Positions 42,804 to 52,912 of a stretch of DNA of 64,000 bases are shown piece after piece. Each line of letters begins with the position of its first letter. Positions within the stretch are counted from its first letter, which is position 1. Made by a program: the position numbers and the translations under genes. The DNA is from Candidatus Enterovibrio escicola (lineage in GTDB: Bacteria > Pseudomonadota > Gammaproteobacteria > Enterobacterales > Vibrionaceae): contig NZ_NBYY01000011.1 in the NCBI RefSeq assembly GCF_002464935.1, positions 124,001 through 188,000 of the forward strand, given 5' to 3'. The notes under the pieces were generated by a model. It made no database searches. It saw only the letters and a program-made list of their open reading frames with translations, and had not been told where the DNA came from.

Positions 42804-43442
42804 ATTTGAGCTGCGCATAAGAAATGAACTAAATGCCAAAGCCGCGATCTGATCGTTTGAAAAAAACTATTGCCTGCATAAGGACTTGGGCATGAATAAC
42901 TTAGACGCTATTTTCATCGATGTTTATGACTTCTGCCAGATTTTCCTCCCTGCATGGGGAAAATCTCCTTTCTTCCGGTATCCCATAAAAAACAAGCCTT
43001 CTCGCCTCTCAGTTAGCGAAGTGATGACAATAGTGATCGCTTTCCATCAATCGATGGAATCGCGACTTTAAAACTTATTACATCCACTTTATTTGCCACT
43101 ACCTCACCATCAGGTAAGGCCGACAGGGATTTCCTTCGTTGATTCGTCCAAACTACAGGTTTGTCACAACCTACGCATTCTCAAACATCAAGTTTTTAAA
43201 GGTACTGCGAAGCGAGGAAAAGGAAAGATGGAGTGGTTCTACGGCTTCAAATTATACCTTATTATCAATGACCAAGGTGGCATTATTTCAGTCAAAGTGA
43301 CAACGGCTAACGTTGATGATAAACAGCCTGTTTCAGAAATGGCTGACGAGCTTTGGGGGTTATCGCTTATTCATTTCAACCAAAGAAGCCGAACATCAAG
43401 ATGACTAGGTTTGATAAGTAAACACTTATGCATATCTGAGGT
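42804..43442 (+). mobile_element. IS982-family element G, internally deleted
   Basis: Both ends are present (ATTTGAGCTGCGCATAAG and GCATATCTGAGGT) but it is only 639 bp. It has MNNLDAIFIDVYDFCQIFLP, SKLQVCHNLRILKHQVFKG, EWFYGFKLYLIINDQGG and VDDKQPVSEMADELWG, then jumps to the 3' tail (LIHFNQRSRTSR), losing the catalytic-glutamate region. A second small gap lies near 43110. Confidence 0.82.
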
Positions 43443-43727
43443 TAAAAAATGATCCCTATTAATGCATTATTCACCGAGCAAAATGGTGCATTTTTCTCAG
43501 GTGCAATGCCGAAGTGCAACCATGGCAAACTGTCTTACATTTCACTTTTTAATATCTACGGTAGGTTGATAAGAAACATGTCAAAGGGTGTTTATGCAAC
43601 GCTTCTTCAGAATCTTGGCAACACCATCTCGCTTTGACGAATTTCACGAAAATCTAATGTAACCTTAGATCTTCATAAGAGAAATTTTTTCAAAAAGAAT
43701 AATTCAAATTACCAGCTAGTGTGGTTG
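43443..43727. other. Spacer, small unassigned frame only
   Basis: A 62-codon plus frame at 43449-43637 (MIPINALFTEQNGAFFSGA start) has no motif I recognise and no convincing ribosome site. Treated as non-coding or relic DNA. Confidence 0.3.
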
Positions 43728-43990
43728 GGTGCATACCCAAACAACTTAAACATTCAGGTTTCAGAGAGCATTACTAATGTTATAATCAAGGTACCGATTT
43801 GTAGGGTGTAGTAAGCTTCTTAAAAGGGCGATCACTCCGAGCATGACGTTAGCAAACTCGCATTACAAGAGAGCATGGTTATGCCAATTCCGTCGTAAAG
43901 TCCCCATGAAATGGCCTGATTATCCCTATGAGCATTGACCTCGAACTGAATGTACTGATAGGCTCTGAAATTTAGTCGCTTGTATTGCTT
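43728..43990 (+). repeat. MITE-like repeat copy 2
   Basis: Begins TACCCAAACAACTTAAA..TTCAGGTTTCAG and shares with 49901-50156 the blocks GTTAGCAAACTCGC, TATGCCAATT..GT, GTAAAGTCCCCATGAAATGG and CCTGATTAT. The right end is eroded. No protein is encoded. Confidence 0.6.
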
Positions 43991-44206
43991 AAGCCATTCA
44001 ATGATCAAGTTTTAAACAATATTCTTGACGACATTAGCGTGGTTTCTAGTGTGAAATCTATACCGATAACTGAGCATGGTATGCTCTGATAAAAATAAAG
44101 AAAATAGCGAACATTATTGCGGATTGTGAGATAAAACACAGTATCAACCTTGAAAATCTATCTATTTGCCTTCATAAATAAAAGAAACAATGAAAGGATA
44201 AGTGTG

Positions 44207-46252
44207 ATGTATAATCCACTGTTGTCGTGGAGTGATTTGCCGTCATTTTCTAAAATTAAGGCAGAGCATGTACAACCTGCGGTTGAAAAGACCATTCTTG
44301 CTTGCCGTACAGCAATTAAGGAGGTGTTAGAAAATAACATCGATCCAAGCTGGGATTCAGTTTGCGTACCTCTAGCAGAAAGTGATGATATTTTGAGCCG
44401 TATTTGGTCGCCAATCGAGCATATGAATGCGGTGGTTAATAGCAGAGTGTTACGTGATGCATATGAAGTATGTCTGTCACTGTTGTCAGATTACACTACA
44501 TGGGTAGGCCAGTATAAGCCACTTTATGACGCATACAAAGCAATCAAAGTACGTGATGATTTCCAATCGTTGTCTGTTGCTCAGCAGAAAAGTGTTATTG
44601 ACGCGTTACGGGACTTTGAGCTTTCTGGTATTACCCTAGGGTTGAAAGAACAACACCGTTTTGGAGAAGCCAGTAAGCGCTTATCGGAGCTTTCATCGAC
44701 GTTCTCTAACAATGTACTCGATGCTACTATGGGCTGGAATAAACACATTACAGATAAAAATATGCTGGTTGGTATACCTGAATCGTCGTTATCGGCGTTA
44801 GCTGCCCAAGCAAAAACCAAAAAACTGGATGGTTGGTTACTAACGTTAGATTTTCCGTCTTATTTACCTGTAATGACCTATTGTGACAATCGTCAATTAC
44901 GTAAAGAAATGTATAAAGCCTACTATACGAGGGCGTCTGATCGTGGTCCAAATGCGGGGAAGTGGGATAATACAGATCTCATCAATGAAATATTACAATT
45001 GTCGCATGAAATCGCTCACTTACTAGGTTATGCGAGCTATAGTGAACTGTCGTTGTCGACTAAAATGGCGTCGACAACTGATCAAGTACTGACATTCTTG
45101 AATGAAATGGTAGAAAAGGTACATCCACAAGGTGTTCAAGAATTCGAAGAGCTGCGACAGTTCGCCAACGATAACTTTGGTGTAAACAAACTTGAAATGT
45201 GGGATATGACGTTCTATTCAGAGAAACTCAAACAGCATCAATACACTATTTCTGACGAAGAGATACGACCCTATTTCCCTGAAAAGAAAGTGGTCGCCGG
45301 TCTATTTGAAGTGGTGAAGCGCGTGTTTGGTGTGGTAGTAAAACGTCGATATGGTGTGGAAGTGTGGAATGAATCAGTGTCTTTTTATGACATTTTTGAT
45401 GATGCTGGCAGTCTACGTGGAAGTTTTTATCTTGATCTTTACGCACGTGAACATAAGCGGGGGGGAGCATGGATGAATGAGTGCCGTGTGCGTCGCGTGA
45501 CGGCATCTGGGGATTTGCAAAAACCAGTTGCCTATCTAACCTGCAACTTCAACATACCCATTGATGGTAAACCTGCGCTATTTACCCATGATGAAGTGGT
45601 CACTTTATTCCATGAATTTGGTCATGGTCTTCACCACATACTGACACAAGTGGATGTGTCTTCGGTATCTGGTATCAATGGTGTCCCATGGGATGCGGTT
45701 GAGGTGCCAAGTCAGTTTCTTGAAAACTGGTGTTGGGAAAAAGACGCACTGGCGTTTATCTCTGGTCACTACGAGACAGGTGAGCCTTTACCGCAAGATA
45801 TGCTGGATAATATGTTGTCGGCGAAGAACTTTCAATCTGCAATGGGCTTATTACATCAATTGGAATTAAGCTTGTTTGACTTTTCATTGTTTACCCAATT
45901 TGATCCAGAAGAAGGAGCAAACGTATTGGAAACATTGGCAAACGTGAGAAGTCGTGTAGCCGTGATGACTTCGCCTGAGTGGAAGCGCTTCCCACACTCG
46001 TTCAGCCATATATTCGCGGGTGGTTATAGCGCAGGCTATTACAGTTATCTATGGGCAGAAGTATTATCATCTGATGCATTTAATCGCTTCGAGGAAGAGG
46101 GTATCTTCAATACTGAAACAGGTCTGTCGTTTCTAGAAAACATTTTAGAACGTGGTGCCAGCGAAGAACCGATGGTGCTATTCCAACGTTTCCGTGGTCG
46201 AGAACCTTCACCTGATACACTACTTCGTCATCGTGGTATCACAGAGAAATAA
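44207..46252 (+). CDS. prlC: Oligopeptidase A (M3 metallopeptidase)
   Basis: PrlC is a cytosolic zinc endopeptidase that clears signal peptides and other short peptides. The frame is open from 44150, but ATG 44207 has a GAAAGGAT site seven bases upstream. It matches the family start (MYNPLLSWSDLPSFSKIKAEHVQPA), giving 681 residues (E. coli 680). The zinc site HEFGH lies at about 469-473 in TLFHEFGHGLHHILTQ, with the third ligand Glu499 in DAVEVPSQF. The C-terminal FAGGYSAGYYSYLWAEVLS is the usual substrate-binding loop. gor and prlC are neighbours in several relatives. Appears intact. Confidence 0.97.
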   Translation: MYNPLLSWSDLPSFSKIKAEHVQPAVEKTILACRTAIKEVLENNIDPSWDSVCVPLAESDDILSRIWSPIEHMNAVVNSRVLRDAYEVCLSLLSDYTTWVGQYKPLYDAYKAIKVRDDFQSLSVAQQKSVIDALRDFELSGITLGLKEQHRFGEASKRLSELSSTFSNNVLDATMGWNKHITDKNMLVGIPESSLSALAAQAKTKKLDGWLLTLDFPSYLPVMTYCDNRQLRKEMYKAYYTRASDRGPNAGKWDNTDLINEILQLSHEIAHLLGYASYSELSLSTKMASTTDQVLTFLNEMVEKVHPQGVQEFEELRQFANDNFGVNKLEMWDMTFYSEKLKQHQYTISDEEIRPYFPEKKVVAGLFEVVKRVFGVVVKRRYGVEVWNESVSFYDIFDDAGSLRGSFYLDLYAREHKRGGAWMNECRVRRVTASGDLQKPVAYLTCNFNIPIDGKPALFTHDEVVTLFHEFGHGLHHILTQVDVSSVSGINGVPWDAVEVPSQFLENWCWEKDALAFISGHYETGEPLPQDMLDNMLSAKNFQSAMGLLHQLELSLFDFSLFTQFDPEEGANVLETLANVRSRVAVMTSPEWKRFPHSFSHIFAGGYSAGYYSYLWAEVLSSDAFNRFEEEGIFNTETGLSFLENILERGASEEPMVLFQRFRGREPSPDTLLRHRGITEK

Positions 46253-46304
46253 TCCGCGCTGCAATAAAAAATAGCAAGTAACATGTTGTTTTTTATTTAT
46301 TAAA

Positions 46305-46332
46305 AAATATAACGCCCCGTTGAGTGGGCGTA
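46305..46332 (-). terminator. Hairpin with T tract on the minus strand
   Basis: Read on the minus strand: ACGCCC-ACTCAAC-GGGGCGT followed by TATATTTTTTAAT. It would end a minus-strand transcript from 46333-46510. The last codons there could read AELRESMKPSIEMTLGALWW before a stop, but no full gene is left. Confidence 0.5.
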
Positions 46333-46599
46333 TCTCGACGTTGTGCTTATTAAAGCCAGCTCAGCGGTCATCAGTGGGTTTTCTAAGTATCCACCAGAGT
46401 GCGCCAAGTGTCATTTCTATAGAGGGCTTCATGCTTTCACGCAATTCTGCTTCTGTTCTAAGTATATATCCCTATTACAGACTAGGTAAACTAGGGAAAG
46501 ATCACTAAGATTTACTGTGTCATTAAAACCTTAGTTTTTCATTCAAAAGACGATTCTGATCTTAGTACTATTATTGGTTAAAGTTGTTGCCAATGATCG
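46333..46599. other. Spacer with possible end of a lost minus-strand gene
   Basis: The minus strand reads LRTEAELRESMKPSIEMTLG, then ALWWILRKPTDDR and a stop just before the terminator at 46305. No family recognised. Confidence 0.3.
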
Positions 46600-46878
46600 T
46601 GATGATCATGTTTGAACACTTCTCTGTTATTAAGAACTTACGTAAAACATGAAAAATAAACTACAAATTCTCCTGTTAACCGTTTGTTGTATTATTAAGA
46701 GCAGTAAGGGTTGGAAAAAAATAAAAGAGTTCAGTGCCGATTATCTCGATCGGCCTCAAGAGGTATGGCGCTTTTCATTGTGGTAACCCTTTTCACGATA
46801 TAATCGCACGTATTACTAGCCAAATACATCCTCGCCAGTTTTATGGCTGCCTTATCGATTGGATTGATGAGTTGTCAG
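46600..46878 (+). mobile_element. ISAs1-family transposase, N-terminal remnant
   Basis: Across frames the plus strand reads MFEHFSVIKNLRKT, ILLLTVCCIIKSSKGWKKI, KEFSADYLD and HDIIARITSQIHPRQFYGC then LIDWIDELSG. This is the ISAs1 start: HFSxIxDxR, LxxILLLxxCAVICGAEGWExIExFG, HDTIxRVxxxIxPxxFxxCFxxW. It is cut by IS5 element h. Inactive. Confidence 0.7.
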
Positions 46879-47330
46879 GGCATTATTGGTTAAATTAGGC
46901 CTATAACGAACTGATCCCAACATTTATTACAGTCTTAATTTATTTGCTAGCGAACAGGCATACCGAATCTTATAACTTTGTTCCTAGCTTTCACATTTGC
47001 CAGCGCTTCACTAACTTGAGTATCCTAATTATGAAGAATGAGTTTAGGGTTGAGCAACTGTTTATAGCGAAATATTACTGTCTCTGCTAATTAGGATTTG
47101 TTATAACCCTTGCCCTTGCTCTTTTCCACTCCTCGAATTTATCCTCTTTCAACGCCAGCACAGCTTTATTTCTAGGATGCAATTCTTCCCAGTACCCCGC
47201 ATTGCTTTGAGGTGGAATACTTGGCGTTATATTTTGTTTTTAAGTACGTGGTGACACGCTCTTGTATCATAGGCTATATCAGCACTCACTTGCTGTATCT
47301 TTCGTCGTAATGGGTTAAGCAAGGTAGGTA
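46879..47330 (-). mobile_element. IS5-family element h, 3' part, cut by IS982-H
   Basis: Right terminus GGCATTATTGGTTAAATT at 46879, then on the minus strand the transposase C-terminal part (RYKQLLNPKLILHN-type residues and NVK tail). The interior TAATTA site at 47026-47032 is uninterrupted in this copy. It ends at TAGGTA (47325-47330), where IS982-H begins; the IS5 5' part is missing. Confidence 0.8.
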
Positions 47331-48302
47331 ACCTCAGATCTGCATAAGCGCTTACTTATCAAACCTAATCATCTTGATGCTCAACTTCTTTGGTTGAAAT
47401 CAATACGCGATGAGCTCAGCCAGCAAGTTGCCCATAAAGCGGATACAACTACGGTGCCGTAGAATGCTCTATTTGGGAGTATGTTTTTTAGTTGTTCAAA
47501 AACAGTTTAAATAATAAATCGTTTCCAGAAGATCAGGCGGTCCTAAAGTTTCATAACTTTGGGTTTCATATTCTTTTTCACACCCATTATCAGTATCACT
47601 CCCTTGTCTACGAGTTCCTGCTCTAATGGACTAAAGAGATAACCTTTGTCTCTGTGTAAACACCCCCAAAGATCGTCAGCCATTTCCGGTAAAATCTTTT
47701 ATCATCCACGTTAGCCGTCATCACTTATGACTAAAATAATACCGATCATTGATAATAAGGTATAATTTGAAGCCATAGAACCAGCACATCGTTCCTTTTG
47801 CTCGTTTCTCGGCACCTTTAAAAAACGGATACCTGAGAATGCATAGGTTCTGTTAAATCTGTAGCGTGGACGAATAAATGAAGGCAATCCCTGTCGGCCT
47901 TGACTGACGGTGAGTGAGGTAAGAGCAAAGCGGAACCAGAACACATTGCATGCGTTTTAGCATTCTCGTGTAGCTGACTAATTCAGGAAATTTGTTGGTG
48001 AGGTAGCGGCAAATAAAGTGGATGTAATAGATTTTGAAGTCTTGATATTAAGATTGATGGAAAGCTATAACTATCGACATCACTTCGCTAACTGAGAGGC
48101 GATAAATCTTGTTTTTTATTTAATACCGGAAGGAATTAGGTATTTTTCCCATGCAGGAAGGTAAGTCTAGCAGAAATCGTCGACATCAACGAAAATAGCG
48201 TCTAAGTTATTCATGCCCAAGTCTTTCTGCAGTCAATAGTTTATTTCAAACAATCAGATCACGACTTTAGCGTTTAGTTCATTTCTTATGCGCAGCTCAG
48301 CT
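47331..48302 (-). mobile_element. IS982-family element H, decayed full length
   Basis: Ends ACCTCAGATCTGCATAAG and CTTATGCGCAGCTCAGCT. Transposase pieces run on the minus strand, from the MNNLDAIFVDVDDF start near 48210 through SFIRPRYRFNRTYAFSGI (47711-47944, shifted frame) to the glutamate region near 47490. The IS5 junction at 47330 is the same one that borders IS982-B at 4332. The other flank is TAAATA in non-IS5 DNA. Confidence 0.83.
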
Positions 48303-48474
48303 TAAATACATGACCGATGTTGAGTTCAACAATTCTCACATGCTGATTATTTTTTAAGTTGCGCTCAATGTGCAAATAGAGGTAACAATAAAACGCAATA
48401 AACACCGTATCGCAGATATGAAATAACAAATATCACCTAAGTCATGAGGTAATGCAATGTGGTTAGTATTGCTC

Positions 48475-48496
48475 AACCCTCTTTTAGCAGAGGGTT
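48475..48496. terminator. Hairpin downstream of rhlB
   Basis: AACCCTCT-TTTAGC-AGAGGGTT, an eight-pair perfect stem 78 bases after the rhlB stop. There is no long T tract on either strand, so termination is plausible but not certain. Confidence 0.45.
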
Positions 48497-48573
48497 TGTA
48501 GTACAGTGGCAACATCCATATTATCGCATTCCTTAATGCTTTATTCGTTGTTGTCTGAGTTAATATAACGTGG

Positions 48574-49827
48574 TTATCTTCGAGTTTTACCTGTTGTGTT
48601 ACGAGGACCATTTACTTTACGTGACCGATTTATTTTAAGTGGCGCCGGTAGTTCTGTGAGCAACGCCTTTTTATCATATTCTGATACTGGAATAGAGTGC
48701 TGAATGTACTCCTCAATGCTAGGCAGGTTTACCGCATAATCTTCACATGCAAGGCTGATGGAAGAGCCACTGGATCCTGCACGACCTGTACGGCCAATAC
48801 GGTGTACATAGTCCTCAGAGTCCTCAGGCAAATCATAGTTGAATACGTGGGTTACTTTAGGAATATGTAGGCCACGTGCGGCGATGTCTGTCGCAACTAA
48901 AACGTCGACATTACCTTTCGTGAATTCTTCTAGGATCTTAACACGCTTTTTTTGTGGTACGTCACCTGTCAACAAGCCCGCACGGATGTTGTCTGCTGCT
49001 AAATGCCCCCAGATGTCTTCACAGCGATGTTTGGTGTTTGCGAACACAATCGCTCGCTCTGGCCACTCTTCTTCGATGAGTGTTTGTAGCAAACTCATCT
49101 TGTCCATGTTAGATGGGTAGAATAACTCTTCTTTTATGAGGTGGCCGGTTTTCTGGTTAGGTTCGACTTCAACACGCACAGGATTGATCATGTGTTCAAA
49201 CGCTAATTCTTGCACACGGTAAGATAGAGTGGCAGAAAATAGCATATTTAGACGCGCCGATGGCTTAGGCATACGGCGTAATAAAAAACGGATGTCTTTA
49301 ATAAAACCGAGGTCAAACATACGGTCAGCTTCATCAAGAACCACTGCTTGGATTGCACTTAAGTCAAAAACTTTGTGCTTGTAGAAATCGATGATACGAC
49401 CACAGGTACCAATTAGAATATCAACACCTTCTTCTAGTAATTTTTGCTGTTGTTCATAAGCTTCACCACCATAGGCGAGAGCAGCTTTTATCGAGGTTGC
49501 ATCTGATAATGGAGCTGCATCGTTATAAATTTGAATTGCAAGTTCACGTGTTGGTGCAATGATAATTGCGCGTGGGCAGTTTTTCTTACGGTTAGCAGAT
49601 GTCTCCGTGGTTAATATGTGATGAAAAGTGGCAGTCAGGAAAGCTAGTGTTTTACCCGTACCCGTTTGAGCCTGCCCTGTAACGTCTTGGCCGGTGAGCA
49701 GGACCGGCAATGCCAAAGCTTGAATAGGGGTACAATATTTAAACCCTTTCTTATCCAAACCCTTAATTACATCGGTGTGAAGACCGAAATCGGCAAATTT
49801 CTGCTCTGTGAGATGTGTCATTTTCAT
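48574..49827 (-). CDS. rhlB: ATP-dependent RNA helicase RhlB
   Basis: RhlB is the DEAD-box helicase of the RNA degradosome, unwinding structured RNA for RNase E or PNPase. The 417-residue protein (E. coli 421) has an N-terminal [18 protein letters not shown] and a Q-motif region ([14 protein letters not shown]). Motif I is AQTGTGKT (53-60), DEAD lies at 165-168, and [21 protein letters not shown] and [10 protein letters not shown] follow. The basic C-terminal tail ([20 protein letters not shown]) is short. It is divergent from trxA-rho, the arrangement of E. coli and vibrios; the spacer now contains a MITE-like repeat. Confidence 0.95.
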   Translation of the reverse strand: MKMTHLTEQKFADFGLHTDVIKGLDKKGFKYCTPIQALALPVLLTGQDVTGQAQTGTGKTLAFLTATFHHILTTETSANRKKNCPRAIIIAPTRELAIQIYNDAAPLSDATSIKAALAYGGEAYEQQQKLLEEGVDILIGTCGRIIDFYKHKVFDLSAIQAVVLDEADRMFDLGFIKDIRFLLRRMPKPSARLNMLFSATLSYRVQELAFEHMINPVRVEVEPNQKTGHLIKEELFYPSNMDKMSLLQTLIEEEWPERAIVFANTKHRCEDIWGHLAADNIRAGLLTGDVPQKKRVKILEEFTKGNVDVLVATDIAARGLHIPKVTHVFNYDLPEDSEDYVHRIGRTGRAGSSGSSISLACEDYAVNLPSIEEYIQHSIPVSEYDKKALLTELPAPLKINRSRKVNGPRNTTGKTRR

Positions 49828-49900
49828 TCGTATAGAATATCAGCTTAGGCTTGCAATACGATAGTGAATACATTCAAATAGTACGATGATTTATTGGTTA

Positions 49901-50156
49901 TACCCAAACAACTTGAAAATTCAGGTTTCAGCGAGCTTTACTTCTGTCATGATGTAAGGTCTCATTTTATAGTTGTAGAGGCTTTAATGACATAGAGCAA
50001 GGTGTCAGCAAACTCGCCTTATGAAAGGGTATTGTTCTGCCAATTTTGTTGTTAAATCCTCGTGAAATAGTCTGATTATGCCTATCTGCATTTGCATTGG
50101 CCTGAACACACTTAAGACCTATGAAATCTAGTATATTTAAATTGTTTTAGTATAGT
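49901..50156 (+). repeat. MITE-like repeat copy 3, most complete
   Basis: About 256 bp with imperfect inverted ends: left CCCAAACAACTTGAAAAT, right ATTTAAATTGTTTTAG. It shares long blocks with copies 1 and 2. It encodes nothing. It lies in the rhlB-trxA divergent promoter region, 38 bases before the trxA start, so it may now supply part of the trxA promoter (inference). Confidence 0.7.
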
Positions 50157-50194
50157 GTATGACTAGTAACAGGATACAATCATTGGAGTGGAAA

Positions 50195-50521
50195 ATGAGC
50201 AACAAAATTTTACAATTGACTGACGACAGTTTCGAAGTAGATGTTATCAAGTCAGCAGTCCCTGTGTTGGTAGATTTCTGGGCAGAATGGTGTGGTCCTT
50301 GTAAAATGATTGCACCAATACTCGAAGAAATTGCTTTTGAATATGAAGAAAAAGTTACTATTGGTAAGCTGAATATCGATCAGAACTCGGGTACTCCACC
50401 TAAATTCGGTATTCGAGGTATTCCAACTTTGTTATTATTTAAAGACGGTAGCCTAGTCGCAACTAAGGTTGGTGTACTGTCTAAAACTCAACTGAAAGAG
50501 TTCCTAGATGTCAATTTATAA
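50195..50521 (+). CDS. trxA: Thioredoxin 1
   Basis: TrxA is the general cytosolic disulfide reductase. The frame opens at 50159, but ATG 50195, with GGAG ten bases upstream, gives the family-size 108-residue protein [20 protein letters not shown]. Active-site WCGPC has Cys33 and Cys36, and cis-Pro77 lies in [11 protein letters not shown]. It precedes rho, as in E. coli. An unusual [11 protein letters not shown] replaces the more common PGTAPKYGIRG. Confidence 0.97.
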   Translation: MSNKILQLTDDSFEVDVIKSAVPVLVDFWAEWCGPCKMIAPILEEIAFEYEEKVTIGKLNIDQNSGTPPKFGIRGIPTLLLFKDGSLVATKVGVLSKTQLKEFLDVNL

Positions 50522-50709
50522 TGTAATCTGGAAGCCATGTGCTACTTGAAAGACGACTTAATTTCGCCTATTAGCTAGACAGCTCCCTCATCAGGTGCTA
50601 GTTTATTGCACGTAAAGCGATCATATGTTCATTTCTCGATCACACTCTGTGATCTCTTAAACTCAAATTAAATCAGATCTCAACTTTGACTGACAAGACA
50701 CCTACCACT
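50522..50709 (+). promoter_or_regulatory. rho leader region
   Basis: 188 bases between trxA and rho. A perfect short palindrome GATCACA-CTC-TGTGATC lies at 50638-50654. In E. coli the rho leader mediates Rho autoregulation; a similar role here is inference. No ribosome site of normal strength precedes the rho ATG. Confidence 0.4.
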
Positions 50710-51975
50710 ATGAATTTAACTGAACTGAAGAATCAGACCGTATCAGAGCTGGTCGCCTTAGGCGAAAGTTTGGGCATTGAAAATCTTGCCCGCCTCCGTA
50801 AACAAGATGTTATCTTTGCAATTCTTAAGCAACACGCGAAAGGTGGCGAAGACATCTTTGGCAACGGTGTGCTAGAAATTCTTCAGGATGGTTTTGGCTT
50901 TCTGCGCAGCGCAGACAGTTCCTATCTTGCTGGCCCAGATGATATATATGTATCACCAAGTCAAGTTCGTCGATTCAATCTACGCACTGGCGACACGATT
51001 TCAGGTAAAATTCGTCCACCCAAAGACGGTGAACGTTACTTTGCTCTGCTAAAAGTAAACGAAGTTAACTATGACAAGCCTGATAATGCCCGTAACAAAA
51101 TCCTGTTTGAAAACCTAACACCATTGCACGCTAATGAGCGTATGGTGATGGAACGTGGTAACGGTTCAACTGAAGATATTACATCTCGTATTCTAGATTT
51201 AGCATCACCAATTGGTAAAGGACAACGAGGTCTGATTGTTGCACCACCAAAAGCGGGTAAAACCTTGCTATTACAAAATATCGCTCAAAGTATTGCTCAT
51301 AACCACTCAGAATGTGTCCTGATGGTTCTGCTGATTGACGAACGTCCAGAGGAAGTAACTGAAATGCAGCGTTTGGTCAACGGTGAAGTTATTGCTTCAA
51401 CTTTTGATGAGCCAGCAAGCCGTCACGTTCAAGTCTCTGAAATGGTGATAGAGAAGGCCAAACGTTTGGTTGAACACAAGAAAGACGTAGTCATCCTTCT
51501 GGATTCTATTACGCGTCTGGCTCGTGCTTATAACACGGTAGTACCAAGCTCTGGTAAAGTTCTGACGGGTGGTGTGGATGCCAATGCCTTGCATCGCCCT
51601 AAACGTTTCTTTGGTGCAGCACGTAATGTGGAAGAAGGAGGTAGCCTGACAATTATTGCAACAGCACTAGTTGATACTGGTTCTAAGATGGATGAAGTTA
51701 TCTACGAAGAATTTAAAGGTACTGGTAACATGGAACTCCATCTATCTCGAAAGATTGCAGATAAACGTGTATTCCCTGCTATTGACTTTACTCGTTCAGG
51801 TACCCGTCGTGAAGAACTATTGACTCGTTCAGATGAACTGCAGAAGATGTGGATACTACGGAAGATTGTTCATCCAATGGGTGAAATTGAAGGCATGGAA
51901 TTCCTTATCGATAAGTTAGCAATGAGCAAGACTAACGAAGAGTTCTTTGAAGCCATGCGTCGTCAGAGATCGTAA
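50710..51975 (+). CDS. rho: Transcription termination factor Rho
   Basis: Rho is the hexameric RNA helicase that ends transcription at Rho-dependent sites. The frame is open from a TTG at 50686, but ATG 50710 gives [20 protein letters not shown], the universal start, and 421 residues (E. coli 419). The RNA-binding cold-shock-like domain includes [20 protein letters not shown]. The Walker A is [12 protein letters not shown], followed by [13 protein letters not shown] and the secondary RNA site ([14 protein letters not shown], with the Q and R loops). A strong terminator follows. Intact. Confidence 0.97.
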   Translation: MNLTELKNQTVSELVALGESLGIENLARLRKQDVIFAILKQHAKGGEDIFGNGVLEILQDGFGFLRSADSSYLAGPDDIYVSPSQVRRFNLRTGDTISGKIRPPKDGERYFALLKVNEVNYDKPDNARNKILFENLTPLHANERMVMERGNGSTEDITSRILDLASPIGKGQRGLIVAPPKAGKTLLLQNIAQSIAHNHSECVLMVLLIDERPEEVTEMQRLVNGEVIASTFDEPASRHVQVSEMVIEKAKRLVEHKKDVVILLDSITRLARAYNTVVPSSGKVLTGGVDANALHRPKRFFGAARNVEEGGSLTIIATALVDTGSKMDEVIYEEFKGTGNMELHLSRKIADKRVFPAIDFTRSGTRREELLTRSDELQKMWILRKIVHPMGEIEGMEFLIDKLAMSKTNEEFFEAMRRQRS

Positions 51976-51995
51976 GAAAACGTTACACTTTTAAT

Positions 51996-52020
51996 AAAAA
52001 CACCGCTATGCGGTGTTTTT
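51996..52020 (+). terminator. Rho-independent terminator after rho
   Basis: AAAAACACCGC-TAT-GCGGTGTTTTT: an eleven-pair perfect stem with a T tract, 20 bases after the rho stop. It is bidirectional in form. Confidence 0.92.
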
Positions 52021-52104
52021 ATATCGGAAGATACATTGGTTAACACTATTATTAGTTGGTAATATTTAGGTCTATTTTTAGGAGACAACTGGCTAGGAAC
52101 AGTT

Positions 52105-52505
52105 AATATGTGCTGTACAAAATTCGTTCAATAATGCATATGGAAGCTAAATGAACATAAATACAGGGATACCGTGCTGATGTGATTTATTTACAACTTG
52201 TAATATCTAGTTGAAACGGAAAGATCTTGTTTAATTAGCCTAAAAGCATTTTCTACCAAATGCCGATACTTATATAAAGATTGATTTATACCACTTTTAT
52301 CTATATATCACCCATGCTTTTACTTATAAATCAGGGTATTTCCACTTTAATAAGCTCTACTTTAATAAGCTCTATATATCCTATGAATAACGTGCTGTCA
52401 AAACCTTTGTAATCAACTATCTTATTGACTGCAGTAAAAGATCCATTCGGCATTTGAAATGTACAGGTGCTATATCTCAAGTTCCCATCAAAAATTCTAA
52501 AAAAC
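52105..52505 (-). mobile_element. C-terminal remnant of a second IS5-superfamily transposase
   Basis: The minus strand reads KYRHLVENAFRLIKQD then LSVSTRYYKL, a stop and FVQH-type end residues. It matches the R-x(2)-HLVENAF...ATRYxK glutamate region of IS5-superfamily (IS427/IS1031-like) transposases and differs from the IS903-like copies elsewhere. The 3' tip recurs at 18288-18362. Heavily mutated. Confidence 0.6.
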
Positions 52506-52512
52506 ATAGTTA

Positions 52513-52611
52513 ACCTCAGATCTGCATAAGTGCTTGTGTAGTCAATAGTTTATTTCAAGCAATCAGATCGTAACTTGGGCATTTAGTACATTTCTTATGT
52601 GCATCTCAGGT
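52513..52611 (-). mobile_element. 99-bp internal-deletion derivative of IS982 (element I)
   Basis: Starts with the IS982 right terminus ACCTCAGATCTGCATAAG, then jumps to the last 75 bases of the left side (AGTCAATAGTTTATTTCAAG to TTATGTGCATCTCAGGT). Both inverted ends are kept and all coding DNA is lost. Flank TAGTTA on one side, CAATTA on the other. It lies 300 bp before dnaA. Confidence 0.8.
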
Positions 52612-52800
52612 CAATTAACTTATTATACACGGATAATGTGAGTTTGCAGGGAGTTAAAAAGAAGGGAAAATTGGTATACAACTCATCTTATAATGGCTAG
52701 GAGCAATAGGGAGTTCTTATGTTAAAATTATGTAATTTGGATAAGTCTGTGAGTAACTAGTGCTAAGATACGGCTGTTCTGCCTGTAATTGTGCGATCAG

Positions 52801-52826
52801 TGTGCATAACTTCGGACTTATTCACT
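52801..52826. promoter_or_regulatory. DnaA-box-like sites upstream of dnaA
   Basis: TGTGCATAA at 52801-52809 is the inverse of TTATGCACA, a perfect TTWTNCACA box. TTATTCACT at 52818-52826 is a one-mismatch box. Both lie 87-112 bases before the dnaA start, the place where DnaA represses its own gene in relatives. Two GATC sites are nearby (52796, 52850). Confidence 0.6.
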
Positions 52827-52912
52827 GAGAAAGGGATATTTTCGCTAGCGATCCTTGTTATAGAAGTATAAAATTAATTTCATTTTCATTATTATAGCGT
52901 GTGGGGTCGGAC

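Noticed and set aside
50638-50654. CRP-like site before rho
   Set aside because: The palindrome has TCACA and TGTGA in the wrong order and spacing for CRP (which needs TGTGA-N6-TCACA).
50686-50709. TTG start for Rho eight codons upstream
   Set aside because: The conserved Rho N-terminus begins at the ATG (MNLTELKN), and no better ribosome site supports the TTG.
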